Source: Cardiobacterium sp. Marseille-Q4385
GTDB taxonomy: Bacteria > Pseudomonadota > Gammaproteobacteria > Cardiobacteriales > Cardiobacteriaceae
Length of the DNA stretch: 64,000 bases
Assembly: GCF_916618745.1 (NCBI RefSeq)
Contig: NZ_OU745373.1
Coordinates: 1,128,001-1,192,000 of the forward strand
Direction: 5' to 3'
A program made the position numbers and the translations under genes. This document shows, one piece after another, positions 36,105 through 44,987 of the stretch. The stretch's first letter is position 1. The number at the start of each line of letters is the position of its first letter. Below the pieces are notes generated by a model that made no database searches, was not told where the DNA came from, and was given only the letters and a program-made list of their open reading frames with translations.

Positions 36105-36713
36105 ATGAACCAAACCTTCTGGCGCTGGATACGCATCATCCACTGGACCCTCGGTGCCTACATCCTCACTGCGCTGACCTTCTTCGCCGCCACCGGCTTC
36201 ATGCTCAACCACGGTGCCTGGTTCGAGCGCGACCCCATCGAAACCCAATGGCAGGCCAACCTGCCGGACGACCTCCCCCTGCCCGCACTCAGCGACGACG
36301 AAAACGCGCCCACCCCCGCCCTCAGCCCCAAACTCACCGCCTGGCTGGCCGAACGCAGCCCCTACCCCATGCACACCTACACCCTGAAAGCCGAACCGCC
36401 GCAGCTCATCCTCGAAACCAGCGCCCCCGGCAGCGAAGCCAGCATCACCATTGACAGTGAAACCCGCAGCGTCGAATACAGCGGGCGCAAAAACGGCATC
36501 ATCAGCCTGCTCAACAACCTGCACAAAGGCCGCCACGCCCCGCGCATCTGGCACCTCTTCATGGACAGCTTCGCCATCCTCACCATCCTTGTCGCCATCA
36601 GCGGCCTGGCGCTGCTCGTTTACTACCGCAAACAGCGCAGCAGCACCTGGCTGTGGACGACCACCGGCATCAGCATCCCGCTCATCATCATCTTCCTCAG
36701 CATCCACTACTGA
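36105..36713 (+). CDS. PepSY-associated membrane protein
   Basis: A 202-residue protein with an N-terminal helix (WRWIRIIHWTLGAYI-type) and two more at the C-terminus, flanking a periplasmic PepSY-like segment that includes SITIDSETRSVEYSGRK. Conserved histidines in IHWTLG, LHKGRHAP and IWHLFMD may bind heme, as proposed for related PepSY_TM proteins. It lies between the two-component system and a flavoprotein reductase, so the pair may move electrons across the membrane, perhaps for iron reduction. That role is inferred. Confidence 0.75.
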   Translation: MNQTFWRWIRIIHWTLGAYILTALTFFAATGFMLNHGAWFERDPIETQWQANLPDDLPLPALSDDENAPTPALSPKLTAWLAERSPYPMHTYTLKAEPPQLILETSAPGSEASITIDSETRSVEYSGRKNGIISLLNNLHKGRHAPRIWHLFMDSFAILTILVAISGLALLVYYRKQRSSTWLWTTTGISIPLIIIFLSIHY

Positions 36714-36719
36714 CCCATC

Positions 36720-36770
36720 CCGGAAATCCATCCGGGTGTCGGCGCGCCGCCTTCCCGGCTTGATTTCCGG
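36720..36770. repeat. Long interrupted palindrome between the PepSY and reductase genes
   Basis: CCGGAAATC (36720-36728) pairs perfectly with GATTTCCGG (36762-36770). Inside, CCGGG pairs with CCCGG, and GGCGCGCC at 36741 is itself a palindrome. It could fold into a cruciform or RNA hairpin. No T run follows. Confidence 0.6.
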
Positions 36771-36824
36771 AACAGGCCGGCCCCGCCCGCCAAAAAACAA
36801 ACCACGCCCAACCGAGACGCCCGC

Positions 36825-38141
36825 ATGAATCCAACCCTCGCCTACCTCCTCATCGCCGCGCAAAGCCTTGCCTGGCTCATCTGGCTGTGGAGCCGCCGCC
36901 CGCAGCGCACAAGCGACGACAACAGCCCGCTGCTCCTGCTCTACGCCAGCCAGGGCGGTCAGGCCGAAACCCTCGCCCGCACCTTGGCGCCGCAACTCGG
37001 CGTGACCGCGCAGAGCCTCGACGCCTGGCACGCGCACCACCCCGTGAAAGCCCTCGACCACAAAACCCTCATCCTCATCGCCAGCACCACCGGCGAAGGC
37101 GATGCGCCCGACAACGCCGTGCGCTTCACCCGCTCCCTGCGCAAACACAGTACACCGCTTGCCGACACCCGCTACCACCTGCTGGCACTTGGCGACAAAC
37201 GCTACCCGCACTACTGCGCCTACGGCCATACCCTTGACCGCGAACTCAAACGCCTCGGCGCCGCCGCCGCGAGCCCCCTCGCCACCGTGGACAACCTCGA
37301 CCCGCAAACCATCAGCTACTGGCAACAACAACTCGCCGCCGCGCACGACCTCACCATCACCGCTCCCGTCCAGACACCCGCGCACCACGCCACCCTCGGC
37401 GCGCGTACCCTGCTCAACCCCGAAAGTGCCCAACCTATCTACCACCTGCGCCTCGACTGCTCGGCCATCCCCGCCGACACCGCACTGATAGAAGTCACCA
37501 TCCCGCAAACAAACGAACAAGAAATCCGCCGCCAATACAGCGTCGCCGCCATTGCGCCGGACGGCAGTCGCGGCCTCGACCTCATCGTCCGCCTGCAAAC
37601 CCACCGCGACGGCACCCCCGGCCCCGGCTCGGCCTACCTCACACAAACCCTCAGCACAGGCGATACCCTGCGCATCCGCGCCCTCACCCACCACCCCGCC
37701 GACCTGCCCGCCGCTCCCCGCTCGCTCATCCTCATCGCCAGCGGCAGCGGCCTTGCCGGTATTCTCGGCATCCTCACCCGTATGGAAGCCCGCTACCCCG
37801 CACGCGCAAACGGCCTCAAACACTGGCTCATCTACGGCGAACGCCACCCCGAACACGACCGCATCTACGCCTCCTGCCTCGAAAAACAGCGCGAAGACGG
37901 CATCCTCGCCTGGCTTGACCGCACTTACAGCCAGGGCAACCCGCCGCAATACGCGCAGCACATCTTGGAAACCCAACAAGAGCGCCTACTCAGTCAACTG
38001 GAAGTCGGTGCCGTCATCTACATCTGCGGTAGCGCAGACAAAATCGGTACGGGAACGATGGACACCCTGCGCCAACTGCTCGGCGAGAAAACCTGCGACC
38101 GCCTGACGAAAGAAGGCCGTCTGCACCTCGACACCTTCTAA
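36825..38141 (+). CDS. Membrane-anchored CysJ-like flavodoxin/FAD/NADPH reductase
   Basis: A 438-residue diflavin reductase: an N-terminal helix (LAYLLIAAQSLAWLIWLW), a flavodoxin domain (LLYASQGGQAETLAR, ASTTGEGDAPDNA), an FAD domain with RQYSV and an NADPH domain with ASGSGLAGILGIL and IYICGSADKIG. It is shorter than CysJ and lacks part of its connecting domain. The gene follows a PepSY-type protein, a pairing seen in proposed ferric or heme reductase systems, so it likely feeds electrons to that protein. No sulfite reductase gene is here. Confidence 0.82.
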   Translation: MNPTLAYLLIAAQSLAWLIWLWSRRPQRTSDDNSPLLLLYASQGGQAETLARTLAPQLGVTAQSLDAWHAHHPVKALDHKTLILIASTTGEGDAPDNAVRFTRSLRKHSTPLADTRYHLLALGDKRYPHYCAYGHTLDRELKRLGAAAASPLATVDNLDPQTISYWQQQLAAAHDLTITAPVQTPAHHATLGARTLLNPESAQPIYHLRLDCSAIPADTALIEVTIPQTNEQEIRRQYSVAAIAPDGSRGLDLIVRLQTHRDGTPGPGSAYLTQTLSTGDTLRIRALTHHPADLPAAPRSLILIASGSGLAGILGILTRMEARYPARANGLKHWLIYGERHPEHDRIYASCLEKQREDGILAWLDRTYSQGNPPQYAQHILETQQERLLSQLEVGAVIYICGSADKIGTGTMDTLRQLLGEKTCDRLTKEGRLHLDTF

Positions 38142-38208
38142 ATCGCGCCGTTGCCCTGTTTAACGACCGCCCTGCCCAACCCCCGTGCTTATCCCGCCTG
38201 GCGCGGCG

Positions 38209-38658
38209 TTACAGATTACCGCCCGGTTGTCCGTCCGGCGGGACATAGACGTTCAGCGCCGCTTCGGCCAGCAGGGTGTCACCGTGATAGAGACGGCTAT
38301 CGAAAACGCCGAAGCCGGTGCTGTCGCGCGTGGATTCTTGCGCCTCAACACGCAGGATGGCGGGCAGCGGCAGTGCGCCCTGGTGCAAGGTTAGCTTGCG
38401 CGTGCCGAGCAGGTAGCCGAGACGCACGGGTTCGCCCGCATCCAGAGCCAGCGCACCCGCCAGGGCACCAATGGCCTGCGCCATGATTTCAAGATAGGCC
38501 CACACGGGCAGATGGCCGTCTTCGGCAAAGATGTTGTCGTGCGTGACGTCGGTTTCGGTGATGATGTGGTGCACGTCGTAAGCGAGGACGCGGTCGATGA
38601 GCACCATGTGGCCGCCGTGCGGCAGGAGCGGGGCGGCGGGGGCGATTGGGGTTTGCAT
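38209..38658 (-). CDS. 3-hydroxyacyl-ACP dehydratase, hotdog fold, ApeP-like
   Basis: A 149-residue hotdog protein of the COG4706 type. LLPHGGHMVLIDRV and LPVWAYLEIMAQAIGALAG hold the family pattern, followed by GYLLGTRKL. In aryl polyene clusters ApeP-type dehydratases pair with ApeI in the polyene elongation cycle. Here it stands alone, 27 nt downstream of recN on the same strand. Related ketosynthase and ketoreductase genes lie 9 kb away at 47267-49221. Confidence 0.75.
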   Translation of the reverse strand: MQTPIAPAAPLLPHGGHMVLIDRVLAYDVHHIITETDVTHDNIFAEDGHLPVWAYLEIMAQAIGALAGALALDAGEPVRLGYLLGTRKLTLHQGALPLPAILRVEAQESTRDSTGFGVFDSRLYHGDTLLAEAALNVYVPPDGQPGGNL

Positions 38659-38685
38659 GGGTCGTGAGCGGTTAGGCGGGTGATT

Positions 38686-40365
38686 TTAGTCCTGTTCGGT
38701 TCCGGCGCTTTTGCGCGCCAGCATGCTGCGCGCGTGTTCGCGGCTGGTGTCGCTGTCGGCGCTGCCCAGCATCCGCGCGATTTCGATGATGCGCGCGTCG
38801 TCATCTAGCGCGGTAACGCGGGTTTGGGTTTCTTTGTCGTCGCTGGTTTTTTCGATACGGTAATGCGCGTCCGCGTAGGCGGCGACTTGCGGCAGGTGGG
38901 TGATGCACAGCACTTGCCGGCTTTGCCCCAGGGTGTGCAGCAGGCGGCCGATGGTGTCAGCGACTTCACCGCCGATGCCGCTGTCGATTTCGTCGAAGAT
39001 GACGGTCGGGGTTGGGGCTTCGTCAAGGCAGGCAACTTCGATGGCGAGGCTGACGCGCGAGAGTTCGCCGCCTGAGGCGACTTTCGCTAGCGGTTGCAGG
39101 GTCTGGCCGGGGTTGGCGCAGAGGGTGTAGGTGATGTCGTCCGTGCCATGCGTGGCCGGGCGCGCGGCAGGGGCGATGTCGATGGTAAAGGTGGCTTTGT
39201 TCATGCCGAGCTGGCGGATCCAGTGTTCGACTTCGTGCGCGAGTTTGGGCGCGGCCTGCTGGCGCGCGGCACTGAGGGCGGCGGCGCGTTCGTGGTAGGC
39301 GGTTTCGGCGGCGTGGCAGGCGGCAGCGAGTTGGCTGCCATCTTCGTTTTCTGCGGCCAGTGCCGCGTGTTCGTCGGCGAGTTTTTGCCAGTGCGCAGGC
39401 AGGTCGGCGGGGTCGCAGTGGTGTTTGCGCGCGAGGCTGTGCAGGGCGCTCATGCGTTCTTCGACGGCGGCCAGGGCTTCGGGGTCGTGTTCGATTTTGT
39501 TCAGTTGTTTGTTGAGGGCGTCGCTGGCTTCGTCGAGGTAAACGACGGCCTGCTCGAGCAGTTCGGCGGTTTCCTGGAAGGTGTGGCTGGTGGTGGCGAG
39601 GTGGTTGGCTTCGCGCAGGGCCTGGCGCAGGGCGGTTTTCAGGTTGTGGTCGCTTTCGCTCAGTTGGGCGCTGAGTTGGCCGCCTTTGCCGAGGATTTCG
39701 TCGGCAGCGGCAAGCAGGCTTTGCCGCTCGGCTAGGGTGCTGAATTCGTCCGGCTGCGGCGCGATGTTCTCGATTTCTTCAAGCTGGTAGGCGAGCAGGG
39801 CCAGGCGTTCTTCTTGTGCGGCGCGGTTTTGTTGCCAGTCCTGTTGTTGTTTTTCAAGGGCCTGCCAGTGGCGGTAGGCTTCGGCGCAGGCGGCGAGCTG
39901 GTCGTGATGTCCGCCGTAGCGGTCGAGGCGGCGGCGCTGTTCGTCATTTTTGAGCAGCGCCTGGTTGCTGTGCTGGCCGTGGATGTTGACGAGTGTGGCA
40001 GCGAGGGTTTTGAGTTTGGCGCCGGTAATGTTCTGGTCGTTTGCCCAGGCTTTGCTGCCGCCGTCACGCAGGCTGCGGCGGATGTGGATTTGTCCGGGGT
40101 TGTCGGGGTCGTCTAAGGCATCTTCTGCCAGGGGTTGGCAGATGGCGGGGCTGAGGTGGGTAAAGGTGGCGCTGACGGTCGCGCGTTCTGCGCCATGGCG
40201 GATGTGGCTGGCGTCGGCACGCTCGCCGAGGACGAGACCGAGGGCGTCAATGAGGATGCTTTTGCCCGCGCCGGTTTCGCCGGTGAGGACGTTGTAGCCG
40301 GGGCGGAAGCGGATGTCGCTGTGGGCGATGATGGCGATTTGGTCGATGGTGAGTTGTTCGAGCAT
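38686..40365 (-). CDS. recN: DNA repair protein RecN
   Basis: RecN is an SMC-like ATPase used in double-strand break repair. The 559-residue protein has Walker A GETGAGKS near residue 29, a long coiled-coil centre, and C-terminal LAKVASGGELSRVSLAIEV with the DEIDSGIGG Walker B. LEQLTIDQIAIIAHSDI is the usual start. It follows nadK on the minus strand by about 40 nt, the common nadK-recN order. Confidence 0.95.
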   Translation of the reverse strand: MLEQLTIDQIAIIAHSDIRFRPGYNVLTGETGAGKSILIDALGLVLGERADASHIRHGAERATVSATFTHLSPAICQPLAEDALDDPDNPGQIHIRRSLRDGGSKAWANDQNITGAKLKTLAATLVNIHGQHSNQALLKNDEQRRRLDRYGGHHDQLAACAEAYRHWQALEKQQQDWQQNRAAQEERLALLAYQLEEIENIAPQPDEFSTLAERQSLLAAADEILGKGGQLSAQLSESDHNLKTALRQALREANHLATTSHTFQETAELLEQAVVYLDEASDALNKQLNKIEHDPEALAAVEERMSALHSLARKHHCDPADLPAHWQKLADEHAALAAENEDGSQLAAACHAAETAYHERAAALSAARQQAAPKLAHEVEHWIRQLGMNKATFTIDIAPAARPATHGTDDITYTLCANPGQTLQPLAKVASGGELSRVSLAIEVACLDEAPTPTVIFDEIDSGIGGEVADTIGRLLHTLGQSRQVLCITHLPQVAAYADAHYRIEKTSDDKETQTRVTALDDDARIIEIARMLGSADSDTSREHARSMLARKSAGTEQD

Positions 40366-40407
40366 GGGGGTCTGGGGTGGGTAGGCGCGTGGTTATCCCG
40401 CTTGGTG

Positions 40408-41283
40408 TTATTTGGGCTGGCTGTCTTCGGGGGCGACGCCCCAGTTCAGTTTGGCGCGCAAGCGGTCCTGGAAGTGGTAGTCGGCGGGGTGCAGCACGGG
40501 CAGGGGGATGCCGGCCCGGATGGTGATGCGGTCTTTGGGGTGCAGGCGGTGCTGTTGTTGGCCGTCGATGCTGAGGTGGGCGCCGCTGCCGCAGGGGGTG
40601 ATGGTGATGGGGCTGGCGGCGTCTATGACGACGGGGCGCTGGGTAAGGGTGTGCGGGCAGATGGGGACGACCAGGCTGACCGGCAGGTTGGGTTCGATGA
40701 TGGGGCCGCCGGCAGCCAGGGCGTAGGCGGTCGAGCCGGTCGGGGTGGCGATGATGAGGCCGTCGGCGCGGTAGTGGCTGAGGTGGCGTGCATGGGTGTA
40801 CACGTCGAGTTCGATCATGCGCGCTTTGCTGCTGTGGATGACGGCGTCGTTGATGGCGGTGTGGTCGTAACTGCCGTCACGGGTGTCCACGGTGACGTGC
40901 AGGGTGTGGCGCTCTTCGCGGTGGTAGGCGCCGGAGAGGATGTGATCGAGTCCGCTGTCGATATCGGCGAGGGTGAGGTCGGTGAGGAAGCCGAGGCGGC
41001 CGGTGTGGATGCCGATAAGCGGGATTTGCCGCGCGATAAGGGCACGTCCGGCGTAGAGGAAGGTGCCGTCACCGCCGACGACGATGCAGAGGTCCACGTC
41101 GCCCCAGGCGGCAATGGGCAGGGCGGCAGGGTCGTTTTGGTATTGCGGCGGGGCGGTGTCGCGGTCGAGGGTGTAGGTGAGGCCACGTGCGGTGAGGGCG
41201 GCGATCAGGCGGGCGATGGTGTCATCAACGCGCACGGCACCGTATTTGCCGACGATACCGATGTGTCGGATGTGTAGGGACAT
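40408..41283 (-). CDS. nadK: NAD kinase
   Basis: NadK makes NADP from NAD and ATP. The 291-residue protein has the GGDG motif at 70-73 (VVGGDGTFLYAGR), then IHTGRLGFL, AINDAVIH and DGLIIATPTGSTAYALAAGGPI. ATG 41283 gives the family length. The frame stays open to 41880 but that extension lies antisense to cca and has no NadK features. It is divergent from cca with an 84-bp promoter gap. Confidence 0.94.
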   Translation of the reverse strand: MSLHIRHIGIVGKYGAVRVDDTIARLIAALTARGLTYTLDRDTAPPQYQNDPAALPIAAWGDVDLCIVVGGDGTFLYAGRALIARQIPLIGIHTGRLGFLTDLTLADIDSGLDHILSGAYHREERHTLHVTVDTRDGSYDHTAINDAVIHSSKARMIELDVYTHARHLSHYRADGLIIATPTGSTAYALAAGGPIIEPNLPVSLVVPICPHTLTQRPVVIDAASPITITPCGSGAHLSIDGQQQHRLHPKDRITIRAGIPLPVLHPADYHFQDRLRAKLNWGVAPEDSQPK

Positions 41284-41367
41284 GTTTTTTAATGGGTTGG
41301 ATTTGCCTTTATTATACGCAGTTGTTTGTTTTCTTTTGTTTTTGCGGCGCTGTCGCGGGAGGATGTG

Positions 41368-42447
41368 ATGGAATTTTTTCTGGTCGGCGGGGCAGTGCGC
41401 GACAAGTTGCTGGGTTTGCCGGTGCAGGATCGCGATTGGGTGGTCGTTGGTGCGACAGCGGAGGCATTGCTGGCACAGGGTTTTCGCCAGGTCGGGCGGG
41501 ATTTTCCGGTGTTTTTGCATCCCGATTCGGGCGAGGAATATGCGCTGGCGCGGCAGGAGCGTAAATCCGGCCCGGGGCATCAGGGCTTCGCTTTTTATTT
41601 CGCGCCGGATGTATCGCTGGAAGCGGATTTGTTGCGCCGCGATTTGTCCATCAATGCAATGGCGATGGATGCGGACGGGCGGGTGATTGACCCTTACGGC
41701 GGACAGGCGGATTTGGCGGCACGGCGACTGCGCCATGTTTCGCCCGCATTCGTCGAAGATCCGCTGCGGGTGCTGCGCTTGATGCGTTTTTGGGCACGCT
41801 TCGCGCCGCTGGGATTCGTGATTGCCGAAGAGACACTGGATTTGTGTCGGGAGATGGTGGCAGCGGGCGAATTGCGCCATTTGAGCGCGGAGCGGGTGTG
41901 GGCGGAATGCGAGAAGGCGTTAGGCTCGCCTGCACCGCAGCAGTTCTTCATTGGTTTGCAGATGGTTGGCGCGCTGGATGTGCTGGGAATCTCGATTGGT
42001 GACGCCCAGCTTGCGGCGATGAATGCCCGTTTGCAGACGGCTGTCGCGGTTACCAATGCACCTGAGCAGCGCCTCGCGCGGTGGTTACAGGAGGAAGACT
42101 GCGCGGCAGCGCGGACGGGTTTGCAGGAAACGCTGCCGCTGCCGAAGCGGTTTGTGTATTGGCTAGCGCTGGTGGCTACTTATGGCACAAGTGTGCAGAT
42201 GTGGGCAGAACTCACCGGCGAAGCGCGTTGGGCGCTCCTGAAAGCCTGCCACAGTCTGCGTGAGGCTGGTGATGTGCTGACGCTTGCCCGTCTGATGCTG
42301 GTGGACGACGCCATATATGCCGCTATTAAAAACGCCCGCGAACGGGTGCGGGCGTTGTCGGTGGATGCGCTGGCGAGGCAGTATCAAGGCGCTGCTCTGG
42401 GTGCTGCCATCCGCGCGGCGCAGGAGGCGGTATTGGCAACAAGTTAG
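41368..42447 (+). CDS. cca: CCA-adding tRNA nucleotidyltransferase, short form
   Basis: It repairs or adds the CCA end of tRNAs. The 359-residue class II enzyme shows FLVGGAVRDKLLG, QDRDWVVVG, LLRRDLSINAMAMD and EDPLRVLR. It is shorter than the E. coli enzyme (about 412) and I see no HD phosphohydrolase motif in the C-terminal third. A GGGAGG site precedes ATG 41368. The separate poly(A) polymerase at 51674 has a different C-terminus, so the two are distinguished. Confidence 0.92.
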   Translation: MEFFLVGGAVRDKLLGLPVQDRDWVVVGATAEALLAQGFRQVGRDFPVFLHPDSGEEYALARQERKSGPGHQGFAFYFAPDVSLEADLLRRDLSINAMAMDADGRVIDPYGGQADLAARRLRHVSPAFVEDPLRVLRLMRFWARFAPLGFVIAEETLDLCREMVAAGELRHLSAERVWAECEKALGSPAPQQFFIGLQMVGALDVLGISIGDAQLAAMNARLQTAVAVTNAPEQRLARWLQEEDCAAARTGLQETLPLPKRFVYWLALVATYGTSVQMWAELTGEARWALLKACHSLREAGDVLTLARLMLVDDAIYAAIKNARERVRALSVDALARQYQGAALGAAIRAAQEAVLATS

Positions 42448-42974
42448 TTTTGTACCTGCTCAAGCTTGCGCTCAAAGGTATAGTGGGTAATTTTGCTGTC
42501 TTTGAAAATAGGACTTTTGACAGTGATTTTGGTTGTTGTTTTACCTACAAGAATATCTCCTTCTTTGGTAATCAGATCTGGCACTGTCTTTTGTACTTTG
42601 GTAGCAAAGGTAATCTCGGCATAATCTTTGAACAGGTTTTCATGATTGATGGTGTACTCAGACAAACGGTCCCATACATAGCCATTTTTTTCTTTTTGGG
42701 GCTTTTGAAAGTTCTTGGCTGACTTCGCAAAGTAATCACAGGCGGCTTCTTTATCGCCGTTATTAATGGTGTACTTGTAGCGCGTATATTGATCCTTGAT
42801 ATTGACAACCACATCCGGCGCCAGTAAATCACATAAGGCTTGTGGATCACCTTCACGATTGTAATTAACCTGCTCCACCACCCATGGCCGCATATAAGCA
42901 TCATGGAATGTCTGGTAATTATGGAAGAGATAAGCGGCAAGACCTAAAGCAATCAGTATCAGGATATGAATCAT
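42444..42974 (-). CDS. Membrane-anchored protein of unknown function, low GC
   Basis: I do not recognise this 176-residue protein. It has one N-terminal membrane helix (residues 2-20, HILILIALGLAAYLF) and a periplasmic portion rich in Lys, Thr and Tyr with a likely NTF2-like or lipocalin-like strand pattern (ITKEGDILVGKTTTKITVKSP). Its AT content is well above its neighbours. It overlaps the end of cca by 4 nt on the opposite strand and lies just downstream of agmatinase. Confidence 0.65.
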   Translation of the reverse strand: MIHILILIALGLAAYLFHNYQTFHDAYMRPWVVEQVNYNREGDPQALCDLLAPDVVVNIKDQYTRYKYTINNGDKEAACDYFAKSAKNFQKPQKEKNGYVWDRLSEYTINHENLFKDYAEITFATKVQKTVPDLITKEGDILVGKTTTKITVKSPIFKDSKITHYTFERKLEQVQN

Positions 42975-42988
42975 GGTTGTTCCTTCAT

Positions 42989-43870
42989 TTAAAATTTTCC
43001 CAAAGCATGGGCGGTAATACCCATCATTTTGTAAGCGAGATCGGCGGCGGTGAAATCATAAACATGCAGACCGCGAATCGGTGCGAATTCCACCAAATCC
43101 AACCCCACGATTTGCCGCTGCCGGGCAATGCTGCCGAGTAAATCCAGCAGCTGCCACCAGCCAAGGCCGCCCGGCACCGGGGTGCCGGTCGCCGGCATCA
43201 GGGCACCATCCAGCCCGTCGATATCCACTGTGACGTAAATCTTTTGCGGGAAATTTTCCGGTAAGCGCAGATCATGCTGCGGCGGGCGGCAGATAATGCG
43301 CGCATCGTGAGCAGTAATTTGCGCCGGAAATTCGTGACGTACCGCCTGTTCATCCAGACTCAGCGCACGTACACCAATCTGGCACAGTGGCAGCCCTTCA
43401 TCCACCAAACGCTTCATCACGCAGGCATGGCTCCAGATACTGCCTTCATAGCTTTCGCGCAGGTCAGCATGGGCATCGAACTGCACCACACCAATGCGTT
43501 CGCCGGGGAAGGCATCCACCACCCCCATCACCGCGCCATAACTCACGGTATGTTCGCCACCGAGCACAAACGGCAGGTTGCCGCTTTCAGCGGTAGCCCG
43601 AGTACGCTCGCGAATACGTTGCAGGATATCGCCCGCCTCGCCCCGGCAATCCACCGCTTCCTGCGTGTAAATGCCCAAGCGGCAGGGTTCGCCGTGCAAC
43701 TGGTCGTAAGTTTCGAGCTGATTGGAGGCTTCGATGATGGCCGCCGGGCCTTCCGCCGTGCCGCCACCGTAGCTGACGGTCTTTTCATACGGTACGGGTA
43801 TCACATGAAACAGTGCGTCATCCGGCGCAGGTTGACGGATTTCCGAGCCGAGAAAGATGCGCTCTGCCAT
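42989..43870 (-). CDS. speB: Agmatinase
   Basis: SpeB hydrolyses agmatine to putrescine and urea. The 293-residue ureohydrolase has the three manganese motifs: GGEHTVSYG, QFDAHADLRE and TVDIDGLDG. ATG 43870 is preceded by GAGGG; the frame open to 43939 overlaps a lipoprotein gene and adds nothing like the family. With gss it implies active polyamine metabolism. Confidence 0.92.
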   Translation of the reverse strand: MAERIFLGSEIRQPAPDDALFHVIPVPYEKTVSYGGGTAEGPAAIIEASNQLETYDQLHGEPCRLGIYTQEAVDCRGEAGDILQRIRERTRATAESGNLPFVLGGEHTVSYGAVMGVVDAFPGERIGVVQFDAHADLRESYEGSIWSHACVMKRLVDEGLPLCQIGVRALSLDEQAVRHEFPAQITAHDARIICRPPQHDLRLPENFPQKIYVTVDIDGLDGALMPATGTPVPGGLGWWQLLDLLGSIARQRQIVGLDLVEFAPIRGLHVYDFTAADLAYKMMGITAHALGKF

Positions 43871-43881
43871 AAATCCCTCGC

Positions 43882-44307
43882 TTAACGTGCCAAATCGCCT
43901 TTCAGGGCGACACCGACCCGCTGTCCGCCGGCATGGCATTCATACAGGCTGGCGCTGGAATAAGGCTTCTTGCGGTAATAGCTGATGATATTGATGACTT
44001 TGGTGGCACCGGCACGGCGCGCTTCTTCCTGGAGCTGCTTAACAGCCGAGACGAAGGTACGGATGCAGTCGGCATTCAGGGTTTTATCGCTGGCTGCTTC
44101 TTTCTTATTGCTTACTTGGCCATCGCGCAACACGGTTCCTTTGCCGGCAGCAAATTCCAGTTTGATGGACGGATCCAGCGATGCTTTTGCCTCTTTGGAA
44201 TTCAGGGCTTCGGTAATGGAAAGCGTATGGCTACCACTGGTAACGCAGCCACTTGCCAATAGCGCCGCAGTGCAGCAGATAACGGCCAGCTTGACGGAAG
44301 TTTTCAT
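43882..44307 (-). CDS. Small lipoprotein of unknown function
   Basis: A 141-residue protein with a lipobox LLASGC, giving a mature lipoprotein starting at Cys21. The C-terminal block ARRAGATKVINIISYYR and GQRVGVALKG is typical of a widespread small family that databases often mislabel as excinuclease subunit. It has no UvrA motif. It lies 11 nt upstream of speB on the same strand. Confidence 0.75.
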   Translation of the reverse strand: MKTSVKLAVICCTAALLASGCVTSGSHTLSITEALNSKEAKASLDPSIKLEFAAGKGTVLRDGQVSNKKEAASDKTLNADCIRTFVSAVKQLQEEARRAGATKVINIISYYRKKPYSSASLYECHAGGQRVGVALKGDLAR

Positions 44308-44399
44308 GTAAAATCCTTGTGTTAACGAAGATAATGGCTCGAAATGCAGGCTGCATCTCAACTTAATCGTCATTGTAACCAAAGCCTTACCGATTGCCA

Positions 44400-44987
44400 A
44401 TGTTCGCCCCTGTCCTCTACTACACCGCGCCGCAAGGCGCTGCTTACGCTCCGGATCAGCTGGACGACAGCGATCGCACCCGCCTGCAACATGCCCCGCA
44501 ACTGGAACGGCGTGCTGACTGGCGCAGCAGCCGCGCCCTCAAACAGTTACTGCCGCAGCCGTGTCCGCCGTACAGTCTCACCCATAAAAAAGGGCACGCT
44601 GTGCTGCTCACAGGCGCGCCCGTCGTTGGCGTCGATATGGAAGCGTTATGGCCGCGTGATTTCACCGCTCTTCTGCCGTGGTTCGCGAATCAGGCAGAAC
44701 AGCGCTGGTTCAACGCGCAACCTGACCCGGTTCTCGCCTTCTATCGCTTGTGGACTTTCAAGGAGGCGCTCTTGAAAGCATTGCATGCCGATTTTGCCGA
44801 TCTGCCGCACCTTACGGCAGACACACCTGCTCCGGTGGGGCTGCACTGGCAGCGTTATGCTTGGCTGCTGGCAGGAGAGTGGCTGGTCAGCGCCGTACTG
44901 GCAGCGCCCACGCCCCTGCCACCACCACGCATCATCGGCACGGCAGATGTGCAGCATTTGCCCGCCTACACCGCCACATGCGCCTGA
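44400..44987 (+). CDS. 4-prime-phosphopantetheinyl transferase
   Basis: A 195-residue Sfp/AcpT-type transferase that activates carrier proteins. The magnesium motif VGVDMEAL and the catalytic W-x-x-KEA block FYRLWTFKEALLKAL are intact. The start at ATG 44400 is preferred to TTG 44394. It may serve the aryl-polyene-type enzymes in this window, whose clusters usually include such a transferase. Its 3-prime end overlaps that of the gluconate kinase gene by 22 nt. Confidence 0.85.
   Translation: MFAPVLYYTAPQGAAYAPDQLDDSDRTRLQHAPQLERRADWRSSRALKQLLPQPCPPYSLTHKKGHAVLLTGAPVVGVDMEALWPRDFTALLPWFANQAEQRWFNAQPDPVLAFYRLWTFKEALLKALHADFADLPHLTADTPAPVGLHWQRYAWLLAGEWLVSAVLAAPTPLPPPRIIGTADVQHLPAYTATCA

Noticed and set aside
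41284..41880. N-terminal extension of nadK to 41880
   Set aside because: Lies antisense to cca, reads His- and Gln-rich noise, and NadK family length fits the ATG at 41283.
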